From: an uncultured Dongia sp.
GTDB taxonomy: Bacteria; Pseudomonadota; Alphaproteobacteria; Dongiales; Dongiaceae
Assembly (NCBI RefSeq): GCF_936916975.1
Contig: NZ_CAKZGO010000014.1
Coordinates: 1 to 64,000, forward strand
Length of the DNA stretch: 64,000 bases
Direction of reading: 5' to 3'
Shown here piece after piece: positions 15,571-24,844 of the stretch. The translations under genes were made by a program, and so were the position numbers. Within the stretch, counting starts at the first letter, position 1. Every line of letters begins with the position of its first letter. Below the pieces are notes generated by a model. That model was not told where the DNA came from and made no database searches. It saw nothing but the letters and a program-made list of their open reading frames with translations.

Positions 15571-17370
15571 TTACGGTGTAATCCGATAGAAGGTGAGCGG
15601 CTCGGCAAAACCCTTGAGAGCGGCGCGGTCGGCCTGGGGTCGCAGGCCAGTGAGAGCGGGTGCCACGGTCGGATCGTCGACCATCTCCTGCGACAGCACG
15701 ATATCACCGCCGACGCTTTGGCCTTGCAGGCGCGCTGCCATGTTGACGGTCGAGCCGAAGTAATCGAGCCGGTCGTTGAGCGTCACGGCGATGCTCGACC
15801 CCTGGTGGAGGCCGAGCTTGATGATGATTGTCTTGTCGCTCCCAGCTGCGTCTCGTTCCGCAAGATCACGCTGGATGGCGAGCGCTGCCTGGAGCGCATC
15901 CTCCGGCTTGGCGAAAGCCGCCATCACCGCATCGCCGATGGTCTTCACCACGGCACCGTCATGATGGCGGATGATGTCGGCCATGAACGCGAAGTGATCG
16001 CGCACCAGATGATAGGCTGCAGCATCGCCGATCCTCTGATAGAGCGCTGTTGATGCCTTGAGATCCGAGAAGAGCAGTGCCACACGGCCGACGGCAACTT
16101 CATCGCCGGGACGCAAGACATCTTCGGAGAAGAGATCGCGGAACGCTTGCAAGGCGGTGATGCGATCTGCGGTCAGGCAATCTGCCACCCAGTGGCGGCT
16201 TTCGATGATGGCGATGCGCGGCCGGTTGCTGCGATTCTCGAAGCGCAGCAGGCCGGGCTGTGCCGCATCGCCTGCGCTAATCTCATCCGCCGTGATGATG
16301 TGCGTGGGAAAATTCAGGCCGTCATGCTGGATGTCGCATTCCGGTCCCGGCTCCAGCGTGCGCAAACGATAGGGGCCCGGCAAAAGCCTTCCCGGCACCT
16401 CGCGCACTTCGCCGGCCTTGAGATGAATCTGTGCGCGCACATGGGGCACCGACATCGGCCCCCACATGCAGTATTCACCTGATTCCAGCGACCGAATCGC
16501 TGCGGCCGGACGGAAGCTTGCCTCGACATTCTTCGAGAAGTCGCGGTCGTAATCGATGTTGCAGGACGAACAATGAGCACCCGTCGGCAGGCGGTCGAGA
16601 CCGCCCGACCAGGCTTTGGCGACACGGCAGCGCGGGCACAGAATATCCCAGCGCAGTTCGAGGAGCCCCGCCTTCACCGCCTGCAGACAGAGTTCGATCG
16701 CATGTCGTTCCGGCACCGCCCAATCGCGGGCGAGGCCGAGCGGCCGGATATGCCACAGATCCACTTCCTGTGCGGTGAGGACATGCTCGGCAAGACGCCG
16801 GGCGAGGCCATGGCCATTGGGCGTTGCCTCGATCTCCGCCACCATGCGGTCGATCTTGGTGCGCGTTTCGGCGCTTGTCTCCGGCGCGGCATAGCTGAAG
16901 ATGGTCGGCGCCTCGCCGGCGGCATAGCGATCGGCTTCCGCCACCATGCGGCCGAAGGTTTCACCGGAGGACGCGAAGAACTTTGTTGCCAGCAGCAGCT
17001 TGCCGAGCCAGTTGCGGGGCGCAGCACTCAGCGTATAGGTGCCGGTGGCGCCGCCGGTCGCTGGGTTGCCTTCGATCTTGAGATGCGCGCCGAGCAGGGC
17101 AAGCGGGCCGCTTGAAAAGTCGCGGATATGTTCGAAGAATTGCTCGGACACCCAATTGACCGGGCGTTCCTGCCATTTGATCTCGAACGGGCCGATCTTC
17201 ACTTCGCCGAAATAGGCGACGACGCCATCAGGACCAGCAATCTCCGTGATCTTGTGGCGCGGCAATCTGGCGGCCTCGTTGAAGCGAGCGGTGTCGGCAA
17301 GCAACGGCCAGATCGCTGCGGGTGGATTCTTAAAATCCCAAGTCCAAGATCTGCTTTGAAGATCGCTCAT
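15571..17370 (-). CDS. Class III adenylate cyclase with N-terminal DUF5939-type region
   Basis: A 599-residue soluble cyclase producing cAMP. Residues 1-160 look like an SRPBCC/START-like fold (SWTWDFKNPPAAIWPLL). The middle has a zinc-ribbon-like pair CPRC and CSSC near residues 247-273. The catalytic domain occupies about residues 415-597, with metal aspartates in LLFSDLKAST and IGDAVMAAF. The lysine in VVKTIGD specifies adenine and the asparagine in STVNMAARL stabilises the transition state. All catalytic residues are present, so it should be active as a homodimer. GGAG precedes the ATG. The N-terminal domains probably sense a ligand. Confidence 0.9.
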   Translation of the reverse strand: MSDLQSRSWTWDFKNPPAAIWPLLADTARFNEAARLPRHKITEIAGPDGVVAYFGEVKIGPFEIKWQERPVNWVSEQFFEHIRDFSSGPLALLGAHLKIEGNPATGGATGTYTLSAAPRNWLGKLLLATKFFASSGETFGRMVAEADRYAAGEAPTIFSYAAPETSAETRTKIDRMVAEIEATPNGHGLARRLAEHVLTAQEVDLWHIRPLGLARDWAVPERHAIELCLQAVKAGLLELRWDILCPRCRVAKAWSGGLDRLPTGAHCSSCNIDYDRDFSKNVEASFRPAAAIRSLESGEYCMWGPMSVPHVRAQIHLKAGEVREVPGRLLPGPYRLRTLEPGPECDIQHDGLNFPTHIITADEISAGDAAQPGLLRFENRSNRPRIAIIESRHWVADCLTADRITALQAFRDLFSEDVLRPGDEVAVGRVALLFSDLKASTALYQRIGDAAAYHLVRDHFAFMADIIRHHDGAVVKTIGDAVMAAFAKPEDALQAALAIQRDLAERDAAGSDKTIIIKLGLHQGSSIAVTLNDRLDYFGSTVNMAARLQGQSVGGDIVLSQEMVDDPTVAPALTGLRPQADRAALKGFAEPLTFYRITP

Positions 17371-17464
17371 GCTGCTCCATCCGGGACCCCAGCTTTACGT
17401 GGGCGCCATCCTGCCGGATCACCGCAAGGGCTGGCCAGGAATTTCTGTACCGGGAGTTTCTGTA

Positions 17465-18691
17465 TCAGGCAGATGCCGTGAACAGGGCGCGGAATTCGGG
17501 CTCGGCGATGATGCCGGCGGGCGCTGTGTCGGCGGCCTTCAGCCGGTCGCAGGCGACGCCGCTGAAATTTGTTTCGCCGAAGCGGCAGCCGCGCAGGCTG
17601 ACGGGGAATTCGCGTGTCATGCCATTGGGCAGATGCGCTGTCTGCATCTTCAAATCGGCGCCAGTGAAATTGGCGCGGCGCAGAATCGCTTCACTGAGAT
17701 TGGCGCCGCGCAGGTCGGCCTGCGCAAGATTGGCGCCGGTGAGATCCGCCATGGTGAAATCAGTCAGGTCGAGAATGGCCTTGTTGAACCTGGTCGAACG
17801 CAGGCGCGTATGGACGAAGAGGGCGGCACTCAGATTGCGGCCGGTAAAATCGACACCGGAAAGATCCATGCCGGAAAAATCGCCGCGCGCGCCGGTGGCG
17901 CCGGAACTTTCCACCCATTGCTCATGGGCCGTCACCAGATCGCTGATGCGCACCGCGGCCTCGGCGGAATCGTCGACGGCGATCGCTTCGGTGAGATCGA
18001 GATTGGTGTAGTTTGCCTTCTCGATCTCGACGCCGAAAATGTTGGCGTCCTTGAGGATGGCGCCGTCGAGCTTGGCGCCTTCGATGGCAGCACGGTTGAG
18101 CATGGCACCCGTGAGGTTGCAGCCGGCCAGATTGGCGCCGCGCAGGTCCGCATCCTTCAATGACGAGCCGGAGAAATCGGCTTGGCTGAGATCGGCGTTC
18201 CGCAAGATGGCACCGGAAAGATCGGCCTTGCGCACGACGGCGGCGTGAAGCTTGGCGCCTTCCAGATTGGCGCGCGTCATGCCCGTGCCGTCTTGTGCGG
18301 TGATGACATTGGCGCGTTGCGCCGGGCCGGTATTACCATCGACATTGACCATCAGTGAACCGTCGCGGAAATCGGCGCCGGTCAGCAGCGCTTCGCTGAA
18401 ATCGGTCCCCTGCAGATGCGCGCCACGGAAATCCGATCCGCGGCAATCCGCGCGCAGCAAGGTACTGCCGGCGAGATTGGCGGCGAAGAAATCAACCTCA
18501 TCGAGCTTGGAATCATTGAGATCGGAATTGAGGATCTGCACGCCGGTCAATTTGGCGCGGGTCAGCACGACACCCGGCAGGCCGAAATTCTCCAGCACGA
18601 CCAGCGAAAGGTCGCCGCGCTTGCCGCCGCGTTCCTGACGAAGCCAACGACGGTGCGCGACCAGCGTCGCGCGCAAGATGTCCATATCCAT
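17465..18691 (-). CDS. Pentapeptide-repeat protein with recurrent H-x-x-W motifs (paralogue 1)
   Basis: A 408-residue right-handed quadrilateral beta-helix protein built of A(D/N)LxxA-type pentapeptides in two blocks, about residues 25-210 and 275-360. Each block follows a short helical lead with a His-x-x-Trp motif (AHRRWL near residue 13, AHEQWV near residue 253). The paralogue at 60106-61143 has the same design. It has no signal peptide or TM. Pentapeptide proteins can mimic DNA (gyrase protection) or act as scaffolds; nothing here fixes the role. AGAGAA precedes the start; the Met two codons later is also possible. Confidence 0.82.
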   Translation of the reverse strand: MDMDILRATLVAHRRWLRQERGGKRGDLSLVVLENFGLPGVVLTRAKLTGVQILNSDLNDSKLDEVDFFAANLAGSTLLRADCRGSDFRGAHLQGTDFSEALLTGADFRDGSLMVNVDGNTGPAQRANVITAQDGTGMTRANLEGAKLHAAVVRKADLSGAILRNADLSQADFSGSSLKDADLRGANLAGCNLTGAMLNRAAIEGAKLDGAILKDANIFGVEIEKANYTNLDLTEAIAVDDSAEAAVRISDLVTAHEQWVESSGATGARGDFSGMDLSGVDFTGRNLSAALFVHTRLRSTRFNKAILDLTDFTMADLTGANLAQADLRGANLSEAILRRANFTGADLKMQTAHLPNGMTREFPVSLRGCRFGETNFSGVACDRLKAADTAPAGIIAEPEFRALFTASA

Positions 18692-18827
18692 GGTGATCGT
18701 TCTCTATAGTTCCCCAGCCCTGTTCCCCAACAGGAGCTGAAGCTTAACCATGGAAGTATTAACGAATCCAACAACGACGGCTGATTGGCGATGCTTCCGA
18801 AAGAAATAGTATAAGTAATATTAATGA

Positions 18828-19805
18828 CTACTTCCGCGCGCGATCATCCTGGGTGCGCTTATTCAGCGCCTTCGAGGAATTATTTCCCTTAGACGTTTCG
18901 GCCGCCAGTTGGGCTGCCGCCGCCTTCGCCGCCTTCGCCTTTCCCGCATCCACCGTTGGGAAGGCGAGGTTCATGCTCTCCAGCGCGTCGATGGCGATGC
19001 CGGCCACCACCAGCCGCGCATAGGGCTTGTCGTCGGCCGGCACCACGAACCAGGGCGCACGCTTGCTGGCGGTGGCGCCGATGGCCGCATCATAGGCCGC
19101 CATGAAATCCGGCCAGCGCTGGCGGTCGCGCAGATCGTCGGGCGAGAACTTCCACATCTTGTCGGGATCTTCGATGCGGGCCAGCAGGCGCTTCTTCTGT
19201 TCCTCCGGCGAGATGTTGAGGAAGATCTTGCGCACGATGATGCCGCTGCGCGCGAGATAGTCTTCATAGGCGGCAATGTCGGAAAGTCGCTCGTCCCAGA
19301 TCTGCTTGCCGACGACCTTTTCCGGCAGGCGTTGGCTGTCGAGATAGTGCGGATAGACGCGCACCGCCACGACCTCTTCGTAATAGGACCGGTTGAAGAT
19401 GCCGATGCGGCCGCGCCGCGGCATGGCCAGGCTGCAGCGCCACAGAAAATCATGTTCCAGTTCGGCGCCGGCCGGCGCCTTGAACGATGTGACATCGACG
19501 CCCTGCGGATCGACCCCTGACATCACGTTCTTGATGGCGCCGTCCTTGCCCGACGCATCCATGCCCTGGAGGATCAGCAGCAGCGACCAGCGGCCCTCGG
19601 CATGCAAGCGCTCCTGCAGGCTGCTCAGCTTTTTACTGCATTCCTTCAGCAGATCCTCGGCCTTGTCCTTGTCGAGCGTGCTGCTGACGTTGTTGGCGGT
19701 CGCATAATTCTTCAACCGGAATCCCTTGCCGCGCTCGATCCGATAGGGAGTGATGAGGTCTGCGGCACGCAGTTCCATCTTCTTGGCTGCTTCGTTCTTC
19801 TTCAT
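18828..19805 (-). CDS. ppk2: Polyphosphate kinase 2 family protein
   Basis: A 325-residue PPK2-family nucleotide phosphotransferase that moves phosphate between polyphosphate and nucleotides. It has the Walker A motif GMDASGKDG near residue 84 and the lid/Walker B region FNRSYYEEVVAVRV near residue 137. The C-terminal 50 residues are a Lys/Ala-rich tail. The single-domain length and motifs fit the short PPK2 group that includes class III enzymes phosphorylating AMP or ADP, but the exact class cannot be settled by eye. Its ATG overlaps the stop of the upstream MDR gene (ATGA), so the two are translationally coupled. Confidence 0.88.
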   Translation of the reverse strand: MKKNEAAKKMELRAADLITPYRIERGKGFRLKNYATANNVSSTLDKDKAEDLLKECSKKLSSLQERLHAEGRWSLLLILQGMDASGKDGAIKNVMSGVDPQGVDVTSFKAPAGAELEHDFLWRCSLAMPRRGRIGIFNRSYYEEVVAVRVYPHYLDSQRLPEKVVGKQIWDERLSDIAAYEDYLARSGIIVRKIFLNISPEEQKKRLLARIEDPDKMWKFSPDDLRDRQRWPDFMAAYDAAIGATASKRAPWFVVPADDKPYARLVVAGIAIDALESMNLAFPTVDAGKAKAAKAAAAQLAAETSKGNNSSKALNKRTQDDRARK

Positions 19806-20785
19806 GGCGTCACCACGACATTGCCCATCACTGTGCCGCTTTCGACCGCTTCATGGGCCATGGCGATGTCCTCCAGGGGATATGTCGCAGCAATGCTGTG
19901 CTGCAGCCGGTTGTTGCGCAGCATGTCGGTGAGCGCCGCGACGGCGCGGGCGCGCAAGGCCGGCGGCTGATTGTAGACGATGAAAAAGCGATAGCCGATA
20001 TTGCCCAGAATTGATGGGCCGAAACCCACCATCGCTTCCCGTGCGCTTGAGCCATAGATGGCGATCAAGCCGTAATCGGCCATCACGTTGGGCAGCCAAG
20101 CGATGTTGCCAGAAAAGTCGACCTCAATGGCGCGCGCGACACCCTTGCCTTGCGTGATCTCTTTAATCTTCGCCACAACGTCTTCCTGCTTGCGGTCGAT
20201 GATGATCTCGGCGCCAGCGGCGCTGGCATGGGCCGCCTTGGCGGCAGAGCTCACCGTGGCGATGACACGCGCACCTTTGGCGGCTGCCATCTGCACGGCG
20301 TAATGGCCGACGGCACCCGCCCCGCCATTGACCAGCACCCAATCGCCGGGCTGCACGCCGCCATCGGTCTCGACCGCCTGCCAGGCGGTAAGGGCCGGGA
20401 TGCCGAGGCAGGCGCCGGCGGCAAAATCGGTACCTTCCGGCAAGGGCACGGCCTGCATCGCCGGCAGGGTGACATACTCCGCCGCCGTCCCGAAAGGTCG
20501 GTTCCAGCGCGCATTCCAGACCCAGACGCGTTCACCGACGCGACTTTGCGGCACGCCGCTGCCGACCATGTCGACGATGCCGGCGCCGTCGCTATGGGGA
20601 ACGATGCGCGGATACTGGCTGGCGGCGGCACCGGTCCCCATCCGCATCTTCACATCGGACGGGTTGACGCCGGACGCGTGCACGCGCACTCGAATTTCGC
20701 CCGGCTGCGGCAGCGGGTCGGGCATGTCGGCCACCTGCAGAACCGCACGGGCCGGGCCCATTTTTTCATAGAATGCGGCTCGCAT
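19802..20785 (-). CDS. NADPH:quinone reductase-like zinc-free MDR oxidoreductase
   Basis: A 327-residue medium-chain reductase of the quinone oxidoreductase (QOR) type. It has the N-terminal GroES-like fold (VRVHASGVNPSDVKMRMG) and the NADPH-binding motif VNGGAGAVGHYAVQMA near residue 150, and lacks the zinc-ligand cysteine pattern. I start at MRAAFYEK, with GGAG upstream, instead of ten codons earlier. The stop overlaps the ppk2 start by 4 bp. The pairing with PPK2 is unexplained; a shared stress response is one possibility. Substrate is unknown. Confidence 0.85.
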   Translation of the reverse strand: MRAAFYEKMGPARAVLQVADMPDPLPQPGEIRVRVHASGVNPSDVKMRMGTGAAASQYPRIVPHSDGAGIVDMVGSGVPQSRVGERVWVWNARWNRPFGTAAEYVTLPAMQAVPLPEGTDFAAGACLGIPALTAWQAVETDGGVQPGDWVLVNGGAGAVGHYAVQMAAAKGARVIATVSSAAKAAHASAAGAEIIIDRKQEDVVAKIKEITQGKGVARAIEVDFSGNIAWLPNVMADYGLIAIYGSSAREAMVGFGPSILGNIGYRFFIVYNQPPALRARAVAALTDMLRNNRLQHSIAATYPLEDIAMAHEAVESGTVMGNVVVTP

Positions 20786-20889
20786 TTGCCACGTCTCCGG
20801 ACGGCCAGGGATCACTGAAATATCGCCTCTGGTGAGCCTAGCCGAGCCGGCCTGCCAGTGATAGTCTCCGCCGCCGATTCGGAGACAAG

Positions 20890-21558
20890 ATGCGGTCGCT
20901 CCATCATTTTTCGCTTCAGCCGCAATCGCGGCGCGTGCGCATTCAGCTGCGCGAGAAGAAGCTCGATTTCGACCCCGTGCCAGAGAAACCCTGGGAGCGG
21001 CGCGACGGCCTGCTGCAACTCAACCCTGCCGGTGAGACGCCGGTGCTGGTGGAAGAGGGCGGGGTGGTGGTCTCGGGCGCGTATGCGATCAGCGAGTATC
21101 TCGAAGACGTCTATGCGGAGAACCCGTTGCTCGGTCGCAACGCCGTTTCGCGGGCCGAGACGCGGCGGCTGGTCAGCTGGTTCGACGGCAAGTTCGAGCG
21201 CGAGGTGACGCAGAATCTGTTTCACGAGAAGATGCTAAAGCGCCTTCTGGGCCTTGGCGGCCCGGATTCAGGCGCCATCCGCGCCGGCAAAAGCAATATC
21301 CGCATCCATCTCGACTACATTTCCTGGCTGGCTGACCGACGCAACTGGTTGGCGGGGGACGATTTCAGCCTGGCCGACATTGCGGCCGCAGCCCAGATCT
21401 CGGCCATCGACTATTTGGGTGATGTTGCCTGGGATCAGCACCGGGAAGCTGCAGAATGGTATGCCCGGGTAAAATCCCGCCCCAGCTTCCGCCCGATCCT
21501 GGCCGATACCTGGCCCGGCACCCAGCCGCCGCCACACTACGCAGATCTGGATTTTTAG
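20890..21558 (+). CDS. Glutathione S-transferase family protein
   Basis: A 222-residue cytosolic GST. The N-terminal thioredoxin-like domain has the cis-Pro element NPAGETPVLVEEG followed by SGAYAISEYLED, which binds the gamma-glutamyl group. The C-terminal helical domain holds the N-capping motif DDFSLADIAAAAQI. GGAGAC precedes the ATG. It is divergent from the MDR gene and convergent with the glycosyltransferase. It probably conjugates glutathione to, or reduces, an electrophile; the substrate class is not determinable from sequence alone. Confidence 0.88.
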   Translation: MRSLHHFSLQPQSRRVRIQLREKKLDFDPVPEKPWERRDGLLQLNPAGETPVLVEEGGVVVSGAYAISEYLEDVYAENPLLGRNAVSRAETRRLVSWFDGKFEREVTQNLFHEKMLKRLLGLGGPDSGAIRAGKSNIRIHLDYISWLADRRNWLAGDDFSLADIAAAAQISAIDYLGDVAWDQHREAAEWYARVKSRPSFRPILADTWPGTQPPPHYADLDF

Positions 21559-21598
21559 AGGGGCTGGTTCTTCCCCCCAGGGGGCTAAGGGCAGGCTC

Positions 21599-22801
21599 TT
21601 AAGCCGCCTGGTGGGCGTTTACGAGGTGGTCGTAGAGCGACAGCATGTTGTCGGTCATGACCTGCCGGTCGGCCCGTTGGCGGACATTGTCGATGACCTG
21701 CGGGGTGCGGGCTTCGCGCTCGTCGAGGGGCAGCGAGAGGGCATCGCGGATCGCCCAGCCCAGCGCCATGGCATCATTGGGCGGGGTGACCCAGGCCATG
21801 GAACTGCCTTCCAGCACCTCCCGGGCATTGGGGAAGTCGCTGGCGACGACCGGCCGGCCCAGCGCCTGAGCCTCGATGATCACCCGGTTATAGGTGGCTG
21901 GCTCCAGATAGGGGGCGACGATGAGGTCGGCCAGCATCAGGGCGGCCGCCATGTCCTTGACCTCGTCAGCCATCAGGACCCGGTCCTGCAGCTGGTGATG
22001 GATAATTTCCTTCTCCAGCTGGGCCCGGTAGCTGCCGCCATCGGTTTCGGCGCCGACCAGGATGCAGCGCAGATCAAGATCGCGGATCAGCGCCAGGGCT
22101 TCCAGCAGCAGGGAATGGCCCTTGGCCCGCTCGAAGGCGGCCGGGGCCATGATCACCGGCAGGTCGTCCGGTACCCGCCATTGGTTGGCGAGCTGGACGA
22201 CGCGGGGCGCCGTCACCTGGGTGGGGTCGAAGCGGGTGAGGTCGATACCATAGGGAATGACGCTGAGCCGATGGCCGAGCGTCGGGATCGCCTTGGCGAT
22301 CTCCTGGCCCGTGCCGTTCGACAGCGTCACAACCAGATCGGATTCGGCAAAGGCGGTGAGGCTGCGCTTACTCAAGGCACCGACATTGGCCGGGCCATCA
22401 TGAAAGGTTGTGACCAGGCGGCAGCCCGCCTTCTTCGCCGCAGCATGGCCGATGACGGCGAGGCTGGCGCTTTGCGCGTGAATGATGTCGACCTTGTTTT
22501 CGATCGCGAATTTGGCGACGCGCCGGGCAACGTTGAACGTCGTCACCGGGTTGCGGCTGGCCAGTTTCATCTCGACCGGCTTCACGCCATAGCGCGGCAG
22601 CTCATGGGTCGACACGGTGGCGGTCTCAAAGCCGATAAACGCCTGGCCGCCCGCCGCCGTCACCGCACCGGCCAGTTCCAACGCCAGACGCGAGCCACCG
22701 CCGGCATCGAAATGCGGCACCAGCTGCAACACAGTTGGCGCCTTTCGATCCAAGGCAGGGGTAGTGTAAAGAGGAGGCGCGGAAACGGTGTCGATTGACA
22801 T
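21599..22801 (-). CDS. Glycosyltransferase family 4 (GT-B fold)
   Basis: A 400-residue retaining glycosyltransferase with two Rossmann-like domains. The N-terminal acceptor domain opens with VLQLVPHFDAGGGSRLALELA. The C-terminal nucleotide-sugar domain carries DLIVAPYLEPATYNRVIIEAQALGRPVVASD, a GT4 donor-site pattern with the two glutamates spaced slightly wider than usual. GGATAAGAG precedes the ATG. No other polysaccharide gene is nearby, so it may act in glycolipid or LPS-core synthesis; this is inferred. Its 5' end abuts the divergent hydrolase gene. Confidence 0.88.
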   Translation of the reverse strand: MSIDTVSAPPLYTTPALDRKAPTVLQLVPHFDAGGGSRLALELAGAVTAAGGQAFIGFETATVSTHELPRYGVKPVEMKLASRNPVTTFNVARRVAKFAIENKVDIIHAQSASLAVIGHAAAKKAGCRLVTTFHDGPANVGALSKRSLTAFAESDLVVTLSNGTGQEIAKAIPTLGHRLSVIPYGIDLTRFDPTQVTAPRVVQLANQWRVPDDLPVIMAPAAFERAKGHSLLLEALALIRDLDLRCILVGAETDGGSYRAQLEKEIIHHQLQDRVLMADEVKDMAAALMLADLIVAPYLEPATYNRVIIEAQALGRPVVASDFPNAREVLEGSSMAWVTPPNDAMALGWAIRDALSLPLDEREARTPQVIDNVRQRADRQVMTDNMLSLYDHLVNAHQAA

Positions 22802-22826
22802 CTCTTATCCGGGGAGAGCTTCGCCA

Positions 22827-23777
22827 ATGCAGTTCAAAAAGAACCCACAGGTCATCAGGTCACCATTATCAGGCCCCACCGCCGGATTGCAAGTGCCGCT
22901 GCATGCATCGGCAGCGCATCAGGGCCACGATGGCGTGATGTCCCAGGGAATGTTGGGGGGAGTAACAGAAGGGCCGATATCGGGGATTCCGCTCTCCCAA
23001 ATCGAGCGTTTGCCGCAGAGTGGCGGGCGTTTCATTGCCTATCACCGACGCAATCATGCTGCGAACGACGTCTCCGCCCATGGCAAGAATTTGCAAGGAC
23101 AGCTGCCAGGGATCGTATTCCTTGGCGGCTTCGCCTCCGACATGACGGGAACCAAGGCGCTGGCGCTCGATGCCTTTTGCGCCGCAACCGGTCGCGCTTT
23201 CGTCCGATTCGATTACAGCGGTCACGGACAATCTTCGGGAAAATTCACCGACGGTACGATCGGCGCATGGTGCGACGATGTGCTCACCGTGCTCGACCAG
23301 TTGACGCAGGGACCGCAGATCCTCATCGGCTCCTCGATGGGCGGCTGGCTCATGCTGCTCGCGGCACTCGCGCGGCCGCAACGCATTCACGCATTGATCG
23401 GTGTCGCTGCCGCGCCGGACTTCACCGAAGAGCTGATGTGGGACACGATGGACGAGACGATGCGCGCGCGTCTTATGAAAGAGGGTCGCATCGAAGAGCC
23501 GAGCGCCTATAGCGAAGAGCCCTACGTGATCACGCGGGCACTCATCGAGGACGGGCGCAATCATCTGCTGCTGAAAGGCGCCATCAACATCGATCGGCCA
23601 GTGCGACTCATCCATGGGCAGGTGGATGCCGATGTCCCGTTCAGTGTTTCGTTGCGCTTGGCCGATCATCTGGTCAGCAGCGATGTTGTGGTGACTCTGG
23701 TGAAGGATGGCGACCATCGCCTGTCGCGCCAGCAGGATCTCGACCGGATGATCATGGCGGTGGATGAGCTGTCGTAG
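22827..23777 (+). CDS. Alpha/beta hydrolase (carboxylesterase/thioesterase type)
   Basis: About 316 residues. Serine hydrolase motifs are the oxyanion-hole segment FLGGFASDMTG, the nucleophile elbow GSSMGGW, an acid in VDADVPF and the histidine in KDGDHRLS. Together these resemble the ABHD10/palmitoyl-thioesterase-like esterases of alphaproteobacteria. The track start at 22788 overlaps the divergent glycosyltransferase; the ATG at 22827 has GGGGAGAG at good spacing and is preferred. The first 80 residues before the catalytic fold are poorly conserved-looking, so a later start is possible. Confidence 0.82.
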   Translation: MQFKKNPQVIRSPLSGPTAGLQVPLHASAAHQGHDGVMSQGMLGGVTEGPISGIPLSQIERLPQSGGRFIAYHRRNHAANDVSAHGKNLQGQLPGIVFLGGFASDMTGTKALALDAFCAATGRAFVRFDYSGHGQSSGKFTDGTIGAWCDDVLTVLDQLTQGPQILIGSSMGGWLMLLAALARPQRIHALIGVAAAPDFTEELMWDTMDETMRARLMKEGRIEEPSAYSEEPYVITRALIEDGRNHLLLKGAINIDRPVRLIHGQVDADVPFSVSLRLADHLVSSDVVVTLVKDGDHRLSRQQDLDRMIMAVDELS

Positions 23778-23827
23778 GTCGGTTGCTCTCAGTCGTCAAG
23801 CCGGGGATGACGAAAACCAAACTACCA

Positions 23828-24739
23828 TTAACCACCTGAATCAAATATGTTTTTCAGGCCGGTCCGATAGCTCGGAAAGGCCAGTTCGATACCCAGTTCC
23901 TGCTTGATCAGATCGTTGCGCACGCGCTTGTTGTCGTCATAGAAGCTGCGCGCCATGGGCGAGAGGTCGGCGGATTCATAGGGCACTTCCGGCGGTGGAG
24001 CGACGCCCAGCAACTCGCAGGCATAGGTGACGACATCGGCAGGCGGTGCGGGATCGTCATCGCAGACGTTGTAGGCCGCACCCGGACGGGGCTGCGCCAT
24101 TGATGCCTCGAGGACGGCAGCAATGTCTGCCACATGAATGCGGCTGAAGACTTGTCCCTGTTTCACTACGCGGCGGGCTTTGCCATCGCGCACGGTGTCG
24201 AGTGCCGATGAGCCGGGGCCGTAGATACCGGCAAGGCGAAACAGATGTGCCGGTTGCGGCAAGGACAGCCACGCCTGCTCGGCATGCAGACGACGCCGGC
24301 CGCGTTCGCCGCTGGGTGTCAGCGCACTTGCTTCATCGACCCAGGCGCCATCGCGATCGCCATAGACACCGGTGGTGGAGAGATAGCCGATCCATGAGAG
24401 ATGCGACGCTGCCTGCGCGAGATCGTTCTTGTGCAGATCGATCACCGGATCGCCAGCGCTGTCCGGTGGCACGGAACTGAGCACATCGGTGACGCCCGCC
24501 AGCAATCCCACAAGGTCGCTGACAGGTCGGTCACGATCGAAAAGATGCGCGGTGATGCCGAGGGCTGCCAGCGCCTGCTGCTTTTCCGGACTGCGGCAGG
24601 TGCCGCTGACGCGCCACCCCCGCGCCAGCAATCTATCCGCGAGATACCGCGCCGAAAAGCCGAGTCCGAAACAGAACAAGTGGCCCGGCTGCAGGTCGCG
24701 CCCCAGGCCTCCATCACGTGGCGGATTTGTCGCCGTCAT
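23828..24739 (-). CDS. NAD(P)-binding SDR/epimerase-like protein (YeeZ type)
   Basis: A 303-residue extended SDR-like protein. The dinucleotide motif FCFGLGFSARYLADRL differs from the classical GxxGxxG and fits atypical SDRs such as YeeZ. A catalytic-like YLSTTGVYGD segment follows, then LFRLAGIYGPG and RIHVADIAAVLEA, typical of epimerase-like folds. It is predicted soluble. It is convergent with the hydrolase and divergent from the TPR gene. Substrate is unknown. Confidence 0.8.
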   Translation of the reverse strand: MTATNPPRDGGLGRDLQPGHLFCFGLGFSARYLADRLLARGWRVSGTCRSPEKQQALAALGITAHLFDRDRPVSDLVGLLAGVTDVLSSVPPDSAGDPVIDLHKNDLAQAASHLSWIGYLSTTGVYGDRDGAWVDEASALTPSGERGRRRLHAEQAWLSLPQPAHLFRLAGIYGPGSSALDTVRDGKARRVVKQGQVFSRIHVADIAAVLEASMAQPRPGAAYNVCDDDPAPPADVVTYACELLGVAPPPEVPYESADLSPMARSFYDDNKRVRNDLIKQELGIELAFPSYRTGLKNIFDSGG

Positions 24740-24844
24740 GAGACTTGCAAATTCCTTCCCGCGGTTCCATCAATCCTGCACGAAACTGGACAATGGTCGT
24801 AATGGGCCAGCGTGGAAACATCAATACTGGCGGAAACATCAACC

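Noticed and set aside
21559-21598. C-run/G-run (CCCCCCAGGGGG) as a terminator between the GST and glycosyltransferase genes
   Set aside because: The dyad would need a one-base loop and no T-run follows.
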